Made by a program: the position numbers and the translations under genes
Shown: positions 25,789 through 33,611 of the stretch, piece after piece
How the letters are laid out: every line of letters starts with the position of its first letter
How positions within the stretch are numbered: the stretch's first letter is position 1
Source: Desulfobacca sp.
GTDB lineage: Bacteria > Desulfobacterota > Desulfobaccia > Desulfobaccales > Desulfobaccaceae
Assembly: GCA_020725545.1 (NCBI GenBank)
Contig: DYEV01000032.1
Span: 80,628-144,627 of the forward strand
Length of the DNA stretch: 64,000 bases
Reading direction: 5' to 3'
The notes under the pieces: model-generated
Database searches by the model: none
What the model was told of the DNA's origin: nothing
What the model saw: the letters and a program-made list of their open reading frames with translations, nothing else

Positions 25789-26451
25789 ATGAAACTCCGT
25801 CACCCCACTCTGCTGCGTCTATTGCCGCCCCTGGCCAAAATCTGGATGGACGCTGTCTTTGCCACCTGTCGCCAGACGGTCGTCAACCAGACAGCCGAAC
25901 AGAACCTCACGGCCCAGGGCCGCTCGGTCCTCCTGACCTGTTGGCACGGCCAACTCGCTTACACCTTTTATAAATTTCCTTCCTTGTCTCGGCCCATCGT
26001 TTTGCTCGCCTCCCCCAGCCGGGACGGCGATCTCATCAGTCGGGTGGCCGAACGCTACGGCGCCCAGGTCTTTTCCGGCTCCCGGAACAAAGGTGGCCTG
26101 GCCGCCCTCTACAAGATTGCCTCATACATGCGGCAGGGCCGGCACGGCGGCATTATCGCCGACGGCTCCCGGGGGCCCTGCCACCGCCTGAAGAAAGGGG
26201 TAGTCTTTCTGGCCCGGGAATCCGGCGCCCCCGTCCTGCCGGTAGCGGTTGCCGCCGACCGGAAGCTGGTCCTCAACACCTGGGACCGCTTCGAGATCAT
26301 CCTCCCTTTCAGCCGGGTGGCCCTGGTCTTTGGCGAACCTTTTTTCGTACCGCCGGATAGTAATCTTACCGCCCTGGCCGAATATCGTCGTGTTCTGGAA
26401 AAACGTCTGCAGGATCTCTTTCATTTCTGCCAGCATTATCCTTTCCCCTAA
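25789..26451 (+). CDS. DUF374 lysophospholipid acyltransferase-family protein, copy 2
   Basis: Exactly the same length (220 residues) as copy 1 and collinear with it. Shared landmarks are TCWHGQLAY, VLLASPS, DGELI/DGDLI-SRVAERYGAQV, IIADGSRGP, FLARESGAPVLP, WDRFEIILPFS and a terminal HYPFP. It arose by tandem duplication. Divergence is spread over the whole length and no motif is lost, so both copies probably work, perhaps with different acyl or lipid acceptors. It has its own AT-rich upstream region. Confidence 0.88.
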   Translation: MKLRHPTLLRLLPPLAKIWMDAVFATCRQTVVNQTAEQNLTAQGRSVLLTCWHGQLAYTFYKFPSLSRPIVLLASPSRDGDLISRVAERYGAQVFSGSRNKGGLAALYKIASYMRQGRHGGIIADGSRGPCHRLKKGVVFLARESGAPVLPVAVAADRKLVLNTWDRFEIILPFSRVALVFGEPFFVPPDSNLTALAEYRRVLEKRLQDLFHFCQHYPFP

Positions 26452-26630
26452 CACGCTGTTGATCAGCACTTTGCCTTCTCATCAGCTGGCAGATAGTCCC
26501 TTCTGTCTTGCTCATGGGGCGACCATAAAAATTATTTAAAAAAAAACCTCGGAAAGGGATATTGCATTTGCCTTTTTGCCACAGGGAATATAAACTTAAA
26601 AAGTAATCGTGACAAATAAGGAACTAAAGT

Positions 26631-27440
26631 ATGCGTTTTGAAGACTTAAATGCCGAAACCGTCCAGCAACTGGGGACCGAAGAAAAATGGCTGGCCGCGC
26701 AAAACCTGGTCCAGTCGGGCCAGGTGCATTTCCGCTACCGGACCCCTGATCGTTTGGAAGCGGCAGTTCAAGATAATGACCACTGGTATTCCTGCGCCGT
26801 TACCCTTGCCGATGATTCTTTGGAGTGTGCCTGCACCTGTCCCGCAGGAGAGGGCGGCTGGTGCACCTGTGGGTTGGCAGTCTTGGCGGCCTGGCTGGAG
26901 AACCCCAACAGTTTCCTGGACCGCACCCTCTTGCGGGAACAGCTGAAGCAATATTCCAAAAGCGAACTCATCAAGATAATCCTGGAGTTGGCTGATAAAG
27001 TCATGGAAACCAGGGACCTGCTCAAAGAAGAGAGCCCGGACTTGGACACCCTCCTGGAGAGCGTCGATCAGATCTTTGCCAGCGTTGGGGCCGGCGGCAC
27101 CCTGGATGCCGAGGAACTGGAAGAAAAACTCCGACAGGCCCAGGACAAAGCCGACCGTCTGGCCCAGATGGGCCGCCTTTCCGAAGCTCGGGCCACCTAT
27201 TTCTATTTATTGGACAACCTCTACGGCCTGGAAGAAGAAGTCGGCCAGACCGATCTCTTCTCCGATGAGTTACGGCAAGAGTTATTCGAAGAATACTGCC
27301 AGCTCATCCATGAAGACCGCCATGTGGATCGGGCTCTGGTCCAGCAGGAAATCGAACAATTGGAAACCCGGGCCGCTTTCCTCAAGGATCAGCCGACCTT
27401 TGCCGAACTCAAAAAGCAATTCCTGGGGCAGACCGCCTGA
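26631..27440 (+). CDS. SWIM-zinc-finger-like protein with C-terminal coiled-coil helices
   Basis: 269 residues with AAGGAA upstream. Residues 1-85 resemble a SWIM domain: strand-rich start, then CACTC (66-70) and WCTCGLAVLAAWL (77-89). SWIM needs CxCx(n)CxH; here the last ligand is Cys80 instead of His, giving CxC...CxC. The remaining 180 residues are acidic coiled-coil or helical-repeat sequence (LEEKLRQAQDKADRLAQMG), ending near residue 269. SWIM proteins bind DNA or protein partners; a role here is not evident. The gene stands alone and ends at a strong terminator. Confidence 0.65.
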   Translation: MRFEDLNAETVQQLGTEEKWLAAQNLVQSGQVHFRYRTPDRLEAAVQDNDHWYSCAVTLADDSLECACTCPAGEGGWCTCGLAVLAAWLENPNSFLDRTLLREQLKQYSKSELIKIILELADKVMETRDLLKEESPDLDTLLESVDQIFASVGAGGTLDAEELEEKLRQAQDKADRLAQMGRLSEARATYFYLLDNLYGLEEEVGQTDLFSDELRQELFEEYCQLIHEDRHVDRALVQQEIEQLETRAAFLKDQPTFAELKKQFLGQTA

Positions 27441-27474
27441 TTCGCCCACTGAAAATGACTGCCAAGACTTCCCG

Positions 27475-27500
27475 GCCGGGGCCAGCTGCCCCGGCTTTTT
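27475..27500 (+). terminator. Intrinsic terminator after the SWIM-like gene
   Basis: Perfect 8-base stem GCCGGGGC/GCCCCGGC with loop CAGCT, followed by TTTTT (27496-27500), 35 bases after the stop codon of the plus-strand gene. It touches the last codon of the convergent minus-strand gene. Confidence 0.88.
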
Positions 27501-28720
27501 CATTGGCCTAGGGCTTTCTCTTGGCCCAACTCCGGTCCTGGGACAGGAGGTGCCTGGCCACCTCCTGCGGCGGGACGGTTGGTCAGCAGGATGGTATGAC
27601 GATAAATAGACAGCACGGAGAGGAGAAAGGACAGGATCAGCGGACCCATAATAAAGCCCACCGTACCGAAGTAAGATATCCCTCCCATAATAGCAAAGAG
27701 CGTAAAGACCGTCGGGGTGTAACGGGCCCCTTTCATGAGATAAGGTTTGAGGATATTGTCCACGGACCCGATCACAACAGCACTCCACAGGATTAGCCCC
27801 AACGCCACGCCGCTGTGGCCCTGAAAAAACAGAAAGAGGGCCCCCGGCAGCCAGATCAGGGCCGCCCCCACTACCGGAATGACTGAGGCCGGGACCATCA
27901 CCGTTCCCCAAAAAGCCGCCTTGGGCACCCCAAACAACCAAAACCCCACGCCCCCCAGGATACCCTGCAAAAGCGCCACAATGACCGTCCCCCGCAACGT
28001 CGCTTTAATGGTATTTTCCACGTCCCCCAAGATCTCTTCATTGTGGGCCGCCTCCAACGGCGACAGCTCTTTGATGGCCTGGATAAAATCATCACCCTCC
28101 AGGAACAGGAAAAAGGCGACAAAGAGGACGAGGATAAGACTGAGGATCACCGTGGTGAACCCCTTCACCAAGCCAATGGCGTTGTCATAGATAAACTGGC
28201 TGGCCGTGATCAGAGCCGTTTGGATTATCTGCTCCAGGCGTAGATTATCCAGGTTCATCGGCAGATTCAGGTTCTTGGCATACTCCTGCACAAAGGCCAA
28301 CTTCTCGGTCAGGTTCTGCCATAACATGCCGCTGTGCAATCCCTGGTTAATCAGGTTATAGATTTCCAGGGCCTGTCCCGCGATGATGCCCGCCAAGGTC
28401 AGGATGGGCATGATGATAAAAAAGGCCAACAGCAGACAGGTGATAGCCGAAGCAGGGGTGCGATAGCCAAAGCACAGGCGCAGGACGAGATTATACAAAG
28501 GCTTGCTGACGAGAAAGAAGACCAGACCCAGGAAGATCTCAACCAAAAAGGGCTTAATGATAAGATAAGAATAATACAGAATAATAAGGGTCAGCACCCC
28601 AAAGAAGGTGCGGGCGAACTGGCTGGGGAAATCATCCCTCCCAGCGGGCCCAGAAATGGTCGGCTGCGGTCTTCTGGCCGAAACCGTTTTCTTCGAAGCT
28701 GGCATAGGCTGTTTGGCCAT
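27500..28720 (-). CDS. AI-2E family transporter (PerM/YdiK-type permease)
   Basis: 406 residues with the family layout: two to three N-terminal helices (from residue 34), an amphipathic extramembrane region (NLINQGLHSGMLWQNLTEK), then a helix-rich C-terminal half. Hallmarks include LILVLFVAFFLFLEGDDF, VALLQGILGGVGFWLFGVP, PVVGAALIWLPGALFLFFQG and GPLILSFLLSVLSIY, the signature end of PF01594. Substrates vary (AI-2 export, Na+/H+ antiport) and cannot be told here. It is convergent with the SWIM-like gene. Confidence 0.92.
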   Translation of the reverse strand: MAKQPMPASKKTVSARRPQPTISGPAGRDDFPSQFARTFFGVLTLIILYYSYLIIKPFLVEIFLGLVFFLVSKPLYNLVLRLCFGYRTPASAITCLLLAFFIIMPILTLAGIIAGQALEIYNLINQGLHSGMLWQNLTEKLAFVQEYAKNLNLPMNLDNLRLEQIIQTALITASQFIYDNAIGLVKGFTTVILSLILVLFVAFFLFLEGDDFIQAIKELSPLEAAHNEEILGDVENTIKATLRGTVIVALLQGILGGVGFWLFGVPKAAFWGTVMVPASVIPVVGAALIWLPGALFLFFQGHSGVALGLILWSAVVIGSVDNILKPYLMKGARYTPTVFTLFAIMGGISYFGTVGFIMGPLILSFLLSVLSIYRHTILLTNRPAAGGGQAPPVPGPELGQEKALGQ

Positions 28721-28848
28721 AGTCTGCGGGTTAAAGGGTCAAGGGTGGCTGGTTCAAGGTTAAGGTGGCTTTAGCTGGCATGGCCCATTAACTGTCATTG
28801 TATGCTACAACCGGCAGAAACACAAGGAGGCGCAGCCTGCCGCATTGG

Positions 28849-28922
28849 GGTTGCGGGAGGATTTTTAAGGGAGGGGGCCGCGTCCCCTGGCCCCCTCCCC
28901 TCAAGATACATTTTCCACAACC
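28849..28922. repeat. G-rich hairpin repeat, copy 2, in a small MITE-like element
   Basis: The core GGGAGGGGGCC/GGCCCCCTCCC is a perfect 11-base stem. Imperfect ends GGTTGCGG and (inverted) GGTTGTGG flank it. It lies 23 bases past the stop codon of the minus-strand gene at 28946. Confidence 0.55.
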
Positions 28923-28945
28923 TCCTCGTAGCCGTCCTAACCTGC

Positions 28946-30118
28946 TCAGCAGTGTTTGGCCAGAAAATCTTCAATATAGCCGAAAATCACCTCATCGCTG
29001 GACATGACCATATCCATCTGCTTGGTAAAGACCTCCAGGCGGCCCAAGATTTCCAGGAGTCTCAGGCAAGCCTCCAGGTCGTCGCCCTGTTTGCGGCCGT
29101 CCAAGAGATCACCGGTAATGCTCACCTCGAACCCCAGGCGGGTCAGGATGCCGCTGATCAGCCGCAGCCGCCGCACCCGGCGCTCCACCGAGGCGGCGCC
29201 GCCCTGGTAATGAAAGCGCAGAAAGTTGCTCCGCGGCCGTTCGCTGACGTAGGCTTCCATGGTGGAGGCATGATAGCCCAAACAGAGGCTGAAATTCATA
29301 TAATCCCGGGCCAGGATAGCCAGACTGATCTTTTTCAATTGGTCATCGGACCGGGGCGTCGTCGAGGTGATGCCGACCACGGAGATAAACCCCTTCATAT
29401 CCACCGGCCGAGCCTTGGGCCAAGGGATGGAGAGCATGCCGGTCAGGAAGGCCCGGAAAGGCACGGAGGCGATATCTTCCAAGCCGACGGTGGGAGCGGA
29501 CCGGGACAGCCCCCCGTCCACATCCACCACCAAAATGGGCACCAGCCGACCGGTGACCAGACTGACCGCCTGTTTCCTGCTCAATTGCGCTTTGAGACTC
29601 AGGCAGAACATCTCCGCCAGACGTGCTTCGTTGATAGCCTCCAAGAGGGCCGGGAGGGAACGACAGGCCGGTTCTGAGCTGGGTTCGGCTTGAGGCATGG
29701 TGGACCGGGCCGGGCCCACCACCTGCTTTAGATTATCCCAGAGCTGGCCGGCAGTTGCGGGGGCCAGAGGGCCGTTGCCCCCCAAGGCCACCTGGCGCAA
29801 CGGTTCCAACAGCTCCTGGTAGGCCTGGATGATCTCAGCTGGTGTCTGTCGACAGAAGCTCTGGAGCACCACCATGGTCCGGTCCAGGTGCTGGAGCAGA
29901 TCTTGGCAGAGCTGCGGGACGAGCGTTGCTGCACCGGCCCCCGAGGCCGTCAAGGCCTCCTGCAAACGGCCGAGAAGCTCCCGCATGACCTCGCTCTCAG
30001 TGACCAGCTCCTGATATTTGGCATATTTGTCACCATACTGGGCCGCGGCCCCCTGCGCCGCCGGCTCCGCGACGGCGCGGTCACTCTTCTTGCCGAACAA
30101 TCTTTTCCAGAAGGCCAT
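28946..30118 (-). CDS. Stand-alone protein resembling the C-terminal region of PEP-synthase-like proteins
   Basis: 390 residues with AAGGAG upstream. Residues 1-150 are helical and charged, probably coiled coil (begins FWKRLFGKKSD). Residues 205-385 carry LVVDVDGGL, NFSLCLGYHASTMEAY, SNFLRFHYQGGAA, RRVRRLRLISGILTRLGFEV, GDLLDGRKQGDD and LGRLEVFTKQMDMVM. From memory these resemble a conserved tail on PEP/pyruvate-binding (PEP synthase/PPDK-related) proteins of Desulfobacterota. Neither the ATP-grasp nor the phospho-His domain is present, so it cannot be a complete dikinase. A binding or regulatory role is inferred. Confidence 0.55.
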   Translation of the reverse strand: MAFWKRLFGKKSDRAVAEPAAQGAAAQYGDKYAKYQELVTESEVMRELLGRLQEALTASGAGAATLVPQLCQDLLQHLDRTMVVLQSFCRQTPAEIIQAYQELLEPLRQVALGGNGPLAPATAGQLWDNLKQVVGPARSTMPQAEPSSEPACRSLPALLEAINEARLAEMFCLSLKAQLSRKQAVSLVTGRLVPILVVDVDGGLSRSAPTVGLEDIASVPFRAFLTGMLSIPWPKARPVDMKGFISVVGITSTTPRSDDQLKKISLAILARDYMNFSLCLGYHASTMEAYVSERPRSNFLRFHYQGGAASVERRVRRLRLISGILTRLGFEVSITGDLLDGRKQGDDLEACLRLLEILGRLEVFTKQMDMVMSSDEVIFGYIEDFLAKHC

Positions 30119-30157
30119 GCGGCGACTCCTTGTGCATTGTTTCCTGAAGATCTCTAG

Positions 30158-30281
30158 GTTGTCGCAAAACCTCTTTTTTTGTCATCTGAACGAAGTGAAG
30201 GGTTTCTATCTACCTGGCAAGACAAAATTCTGCGCGGCCCTCAGAATGACCTGGAGCCGGCTTTCAGGGTTTTGCCACAAC
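30158..30281. mobile_element. MITE-like element with 14-base terminal inverted repeats
   Basis: GTTGTCGCAAAACC at the left end and its inverted partner GTTGTGGCAAAACC at the right end match at 13 of 14 bases over a 124-base element. Inside is a nested palindrome beginning GTCATCTGAACGAAGTGAAG and ending CTCAGAATGAC, the kind of 'GTCATTCTGA' repeat scattered in many genomes. No transposase is encoded. It sits upstream of the 28946-30118 gene. Confidence 0.65.
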
Positions 30282-30304
30282 TTCCAGTCTTAACCTGGCG
30301 CCAA

Positions 30305-30342
30305 AGAAAAACCGGGATCGCCTTATTATATGGCGATCCCGG
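30305..30342 (-). terminator. Intrinsic terminator of the TSUP operon
   Basis: On the minus strand, CCGGGATCGCC-ATATAATAA-GGCGATCCCGG (perfect 11-base stem, 30312-30322 with 30332-30342) is followed by TTTTTCTTT. It lies about 33 bases past the stop codon at 30375. Confidence 0.88.
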
Positions 30343-30374
30343 CAGGTACGGCAACCCCGGGGCAGGGAAAAGCC

Positions 30375-31076
30375 TTACACCTCTTCTTTGTGACCTTTCT
30401 CGGCGCCCAATCCTAAGCCCTCAAAAAGTTCAAAGACGCCGTAGCCATACCACAGGGTATAGATCACGTAAAACACCAGCAGGAAGGTCAGCAGGGGGAT
30501 ATTGTCCCGGACCAGCTCTGCCGAGATGCCAAAGAAATTATAGCCCGGCTCAATGGCCCGAAAAACGATCTCGTTAACGACCCTGGCCTCCCGGAATTTG
30601 TGTTGCAGTTTCAACGCGGTATCCAATTCCCTGAAGGAGGTCCACCACGTCCGCAGGACCTTTTTGGGGTCAAAATCATACCTGGCCTTGACTTGGGCAT
30701 CCTGATTATTGAACATGGCCTCCGAGTCGTCAACGGCGGCGAGCATGACCTGCCCCAGATCACCATTGATCTTCAGGGTGGTGCCGGTTACCTCCACCGT
30801 GGCACCGGCCTTGGTGAAGAGGGCTTCGGCCCGTTTGGCCGTCTCGGCATCTTTCAACGTGATCTCAATGCTCATGGTCTGGCCTTTGAAAGGCGTGGCC
30901 AGATTGCGCATATCAGCCATAAAGTTACTGGAGCCTTTGGCCAGAGAGTTAAAAAAGTCGTCGGAATATTCCAAGCCGTTGCGGCCTTTGCCGAACCAAG
31001 GCATAAAGATGATAATTAAGACTATGAAAAAGGTGACCAGGAGAATAATGCCGGTGATTAATTTATTCTTTTTCAT
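30375..31076 (-). CDS. Small two-helix membrane protein paired with a TSUP permease
   Basis: 233 residues: membrane helix at 6-26, a periplasmic domain (about 30-185) with repeated DDSEAMF/ALFTKAGATVEVTGTTLKIN-type alpha/beta sequence, a second helix at about 190-212 (LLTFLLVFYVIYTLWYG), and an acidic tail ending KGHKEEV. It begins 3 bases after the stop of the TSUP gene with GGGAGG 9 bases upstream, and shares its terminator. I recognise no family; an accessory or regulatory subunit of the permease is inferred from the coupling. Confidence 0.7.
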   Translation of the reverse strand: MKKNKLITGIILLVTFFIVLIIIFMPWFGKGRNGLEYSDDFFNSLAKGSSNFMADMRNLATPFKGQTMSIEITLKDAETAKRAEALFTKAGATVEVTGTTLKINGDLGQVMLAAVDDSEAMFNNQDAQVKARYDFDPKKVLRTWWTSFRELDTALKLQHKFREARVVNEIVFRAIEPGYNFFGISAELVRDNIPLLTFLLVFYVIYTLWYGYGVFELFEGLGLGAEKGHKEEV

Positions 31077-31079
31077 GAG

Positions 31080-32372
31080 TTAGACCTCCCCCCGGAGCTT
31101 TTTGATGTTAGTGAAGAACATGTAATACACCCAGAAGGCAAAGGTGGCGGCAATGGCAAAAAAGACGATGAGCCCGATGGTGTCGATGACACTGACCAAG
31201 GCCGGGGAGACGCTAATAATCTTCATGTCATTAAGCTTTTTCGGCAGGGCAAAAAACCGGTTGACAAAGCCAGCCAGGATGGTAATGGCATAAAAACCCC
31301 GGATATAAATTCCCTTGACGACTTTGGTGGTCAGGGCTCCTACCTGAATGCCCATTAGGGAACCCAGGAGCATGCCCATAGCCAGGGTATAGAAGATAAA
31401 GCCGTAGATGGCATACTGGGTGATGGAGGCATAACCGGCCGTAAAGATAATCTGCAGGATATCGGTACCCACCGTGGTAAAGGACGAGACCCCCAACAGG
31501 TAGACGAACATGGGGAACGCCAGGAAGCCGCCGCCCACACCCATGATGGCGGCCACCACGCCGACGATAAAACCACAGATGGCCACAAAGACGCCGGAAA
31601 TGCGGTTGCCACCCGGCACCACGTCTTCGTCAAAGGTGATCATGGGCGGCAGGTTCACGGCTTGCAGCTTCTGGGCAATGCCGGTGGTGCCGGAAGGCGC
31701 CGCCGTCTTACCGCCGCCATGGGCATGGGGGTCCTGGATCTTGGTATCCGCCCCGGCCTTGCGCAGCTTCAAGAAATCGGCCATGGCATAGAAGCCCAAA
31801 AAGCCCAACAGAAAGACGTAGACTAAGGAAATGAACAAGTCGCTCAAGACTGGATTGTAATCATAAATCATCCGGTTGAGAAAACCGCCGCCGGTGGCTC
31901 CCAAAATGGAACCCGCCAGAAAGGCGATGGCCAAGGGCACCGAGACGTTGCCCATTTTCTTGTGAACCGCGGTGCCCATAATAGCCTTGGCAAAAATGTG
32001 GAACAGGTCGGTGCCCACTGCCAGGATGCCTTTCACACCCGCGCTCATCAGGGCCGGCGTAATGATAAAGCCACCGCCGGCACCGATACAACCGGTCACC
32101 AACCCCGCCGCCATGCCGATAAAGATCGTGGCGAAAAAGACCGTGGGGGTATAAAAAGCCGGGGCAAAGGCGGTCTTGCCACCCAAAATGTCGCCGGCCG
32201 CCCAGGTGAGGCCATAAAACCCCAAAATGGGTAGACAGAGAATCAATAAAAGCAGTAATTTTTTGCGGTTGCGGACAATATTGTTGGACATCTCAATTTC
32301 CCAACGGGCCTGATGTTCCGCCGCCATCTTCATCATGGTATAAATGCTGCGGCCTTTACCCATACGATTCAT
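31080..32372 (-). CDS. TSUP (TauE/SafE) family permease
   Basis: 430 residues with an N-terminal cytosolic leader of about 35 residues and about eight to nine membrane helices. The duplicated family motif appears as GLVTGCIGAGGGFIITPALM near residue 90 and GVVAAIMGVGGGFLAFPMFV near 262. A His/Gly-rich loop (DPHAHGGGK) links the halves. TSUP proteins move sulfite, sulfonates, sulfate or organic anions; in a sulfate reducer a sulfur-oxyanion role is plausible but unproven. GGAGG precedes two possible starts (32372, 32363). Confidence 0.88.
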   Translation of the reverse strand: MNRMGKGRSIYTMMKMAAEHQARWEIEMSNNIVRNRKKLLLLLILCLPILGFYGLTWAAGDILGGKTAFAPAFYTPTVFFATIFIGMAAGLVTGCIGAGGGFIITPALMSAGVKGILAVGTDLFHIFAKAIMGTAVHKKMGNVSVPLAIAFLAGSILGATGGGFLNRMIYDYNPVLSDLFISLVYVFLLGFLGFYAMADFLKLRKAGADTKIQDPHAHGGGKTAAPSGTTGIAQKLQAVNLPPMITFDEDVVPGGNRISGVFVAICGFIVGVVAAIMGVGGGFLAFPMFVYLLGVSSFTTVGTDILQIIFTAGYASITQYAIYGFIFYTLAMGMLLGSLMGIQVGALTTKVVKGIYIRGFYAITILAGFVNRFFALPKKLNDMKIISVSPALVSVIDTIGLIVFFAIAATFAFWVYYMFFTNIKKLRGEV

Positions 32373-32759
32373 AACCTCCTTTTATGACTTCAAAAATAAT
32401 AAGTGCTCCCTGCCTTGTCTCCCGCCGGCCACAGGGGCCCACAGGCCGACCGTGACTAAATGAAAAATTTCACAGTCGCATTATCTTAACCTAATCAATT
32501 TTAAAAGGGCAAGAGGGAAAAATTTTTTTTCGCAAAAACCGGGCCGCATATTCATATTAGACAATCCTTCGATATTAAAGAAAAATTACTGTTTAGGATG
32601 GGAAACGTCGCTCTGTCCCTGTCAGGAATTTTTACAACCTGCAAAATCGGCGGACAATCTCCAGGGAAAAAAAGGGCAAGCGGGGGGTTTTCAAGGCCAG
32701 AATCTCAGCCCGTCGGCAACCACAGAGGCAAGCGGGGGGGGCGAATCGTGAACTATTCC
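32373..32759. other. Promoter region and spacer before the TSUP operon
   Basis: This 387-base region lies between two minus-strand genes. It holds a candidate promoter (32483-32512) and a 13-base direct repeat GGCAAGCGGGGGG at 32675-32687 and 32727-32739. No gene is seen. Confidence 0.4.
32483..32512 (-). promoter_or_regulatory. Candidate promoter of the TSUP operon
   Basis: On the minus strand TTGCCC (32512-32507) and TAAGAT (32488-32483) are 18 bases apart in AT-rich DNA, about 110 bases before the TSUP start. Fit is moderate. Confidence 0.35.
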
Positions 32760-33605
32760 CTACCAGAGATGGGCAGCGGCCGGCACTTCCCGGCGGTCCA
32801 GCAGCCGGATGGCGTCCTGGGGACAGGCGGCCCGGCAGACGCCGCAGCCGTAACAGAAACGCTCATCTACAACGATTTTCTGCAACGAGGCGCTATAGGT
32901 CAGGGCCCCGAACTGGCAGAGCTGGAGACATTCCCGGCAGCCCACGCAGAGGTCCGGATCCACCCGGGCCACATACTCACCCCGGAACATGACCGCCACG
33001 CCGTGGGAGACGGTGCAGCGCAGGGCCAGACAGCCGGAGCGGTCGCAGTTGCAGATACCGCCAATAAAAGGGGTATGGAAGGTCCAGACACTGTGGCACA
33101 AGCCTTCCTGCTCGTGGGCCTGGAACGCGTCCAGGGCCTCCTCGGGAGTGAGGACCTCCAACCCCTGACTGTCCGGTCCGGCGGTAAAACTGGGATCCAG
33201 CCCCGCCAGAATTTCGGCGAACCGGCCGCCGTCCGGGGCCAGGCTGACGCCGTAGCAGTAGCGTTTTTCCTGTCCCAGGGAGGCCTGACGGCAGATACAA
33301 GTTACCCGCACGATAGTCTTGACAAAACTAAAGATTTCCTGGATGTCCTCCAGGGGGGCGATTTGACCGAAATGGATTTTTTTCTGGTGCCGAGTGATGG
33401 CGCCGCTCACCAGCCCCCTGATAAAAACCGGCAAACGGTCTAACTTTTCCAATCGTTTGACACTTTCGGCCAAGCTGGCGGGGTCGGCTAAAAAATCTCG
33501 GATAAAGGTGCGGCGTTTCAGGTCGCTAAGCAGGTCATCGGCATAGTTTTTGGCCTGCAAATACCATTTCTTGCCTTCGCCATGTTTGAGGCAGAATTCA
33601 CACAC
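32760..33605 (-). CDS. Two-cluster [4Fe-4S] ferredoxin-type protein with long N-terminal domain
   Basis: 281 residues from GTG 33605 (GGAG about 9 bases upstream). It opens CEFCLKHGEGKKWYLQAKNY, an N-terminal pattern I associate with an uncharacterised family in Desulfobacterota. After a helical region comes a Cys-rich stretch (CICRQ, CYG, CNCDRSGC). The end is a classic dicluster module: CVGCRECLQLC near residue 222 and CYGCGVCRAACP near 255. It is cytoplasmic and probably transfers electrons or senses redox state. It starts 6 bases after the stop of the TrmO-like gene. Confidence 0.8.
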   Translation of the reverse strand: MCEFCLKHGEGKKWYLQAKNYADDLLSDLKRRTFIRDFLADPASLAESVKRLEKLDRLPVFIRGLVSGAITRHQKKIHFGQIAPLEDIQEIFSFVKTIVRVTCICRQASLGQEKRYCYGVSLAPDGGRFAEILAGLDPSFTAGPDSQGLEVLTPEEALDAFQAHEQEGLCHSVWTFHTPFIGGICNCDRSGCLALRCTVSHGVAVMFRGEYVARVDPDLCVGCRECLQLCQFGALTYSASLQKIVVDERFCYGCGVCRAACPQDAIRLLDRREVPAAAHLW

Positions 33606-33611
33606 CCTGGC

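Noticed and set aside
32598..33443. 281-codon plus-strand ORF
   Set aside because: Antisense to the dicluster ferredoxin gene with its CxxCxxCxxxC motifs.
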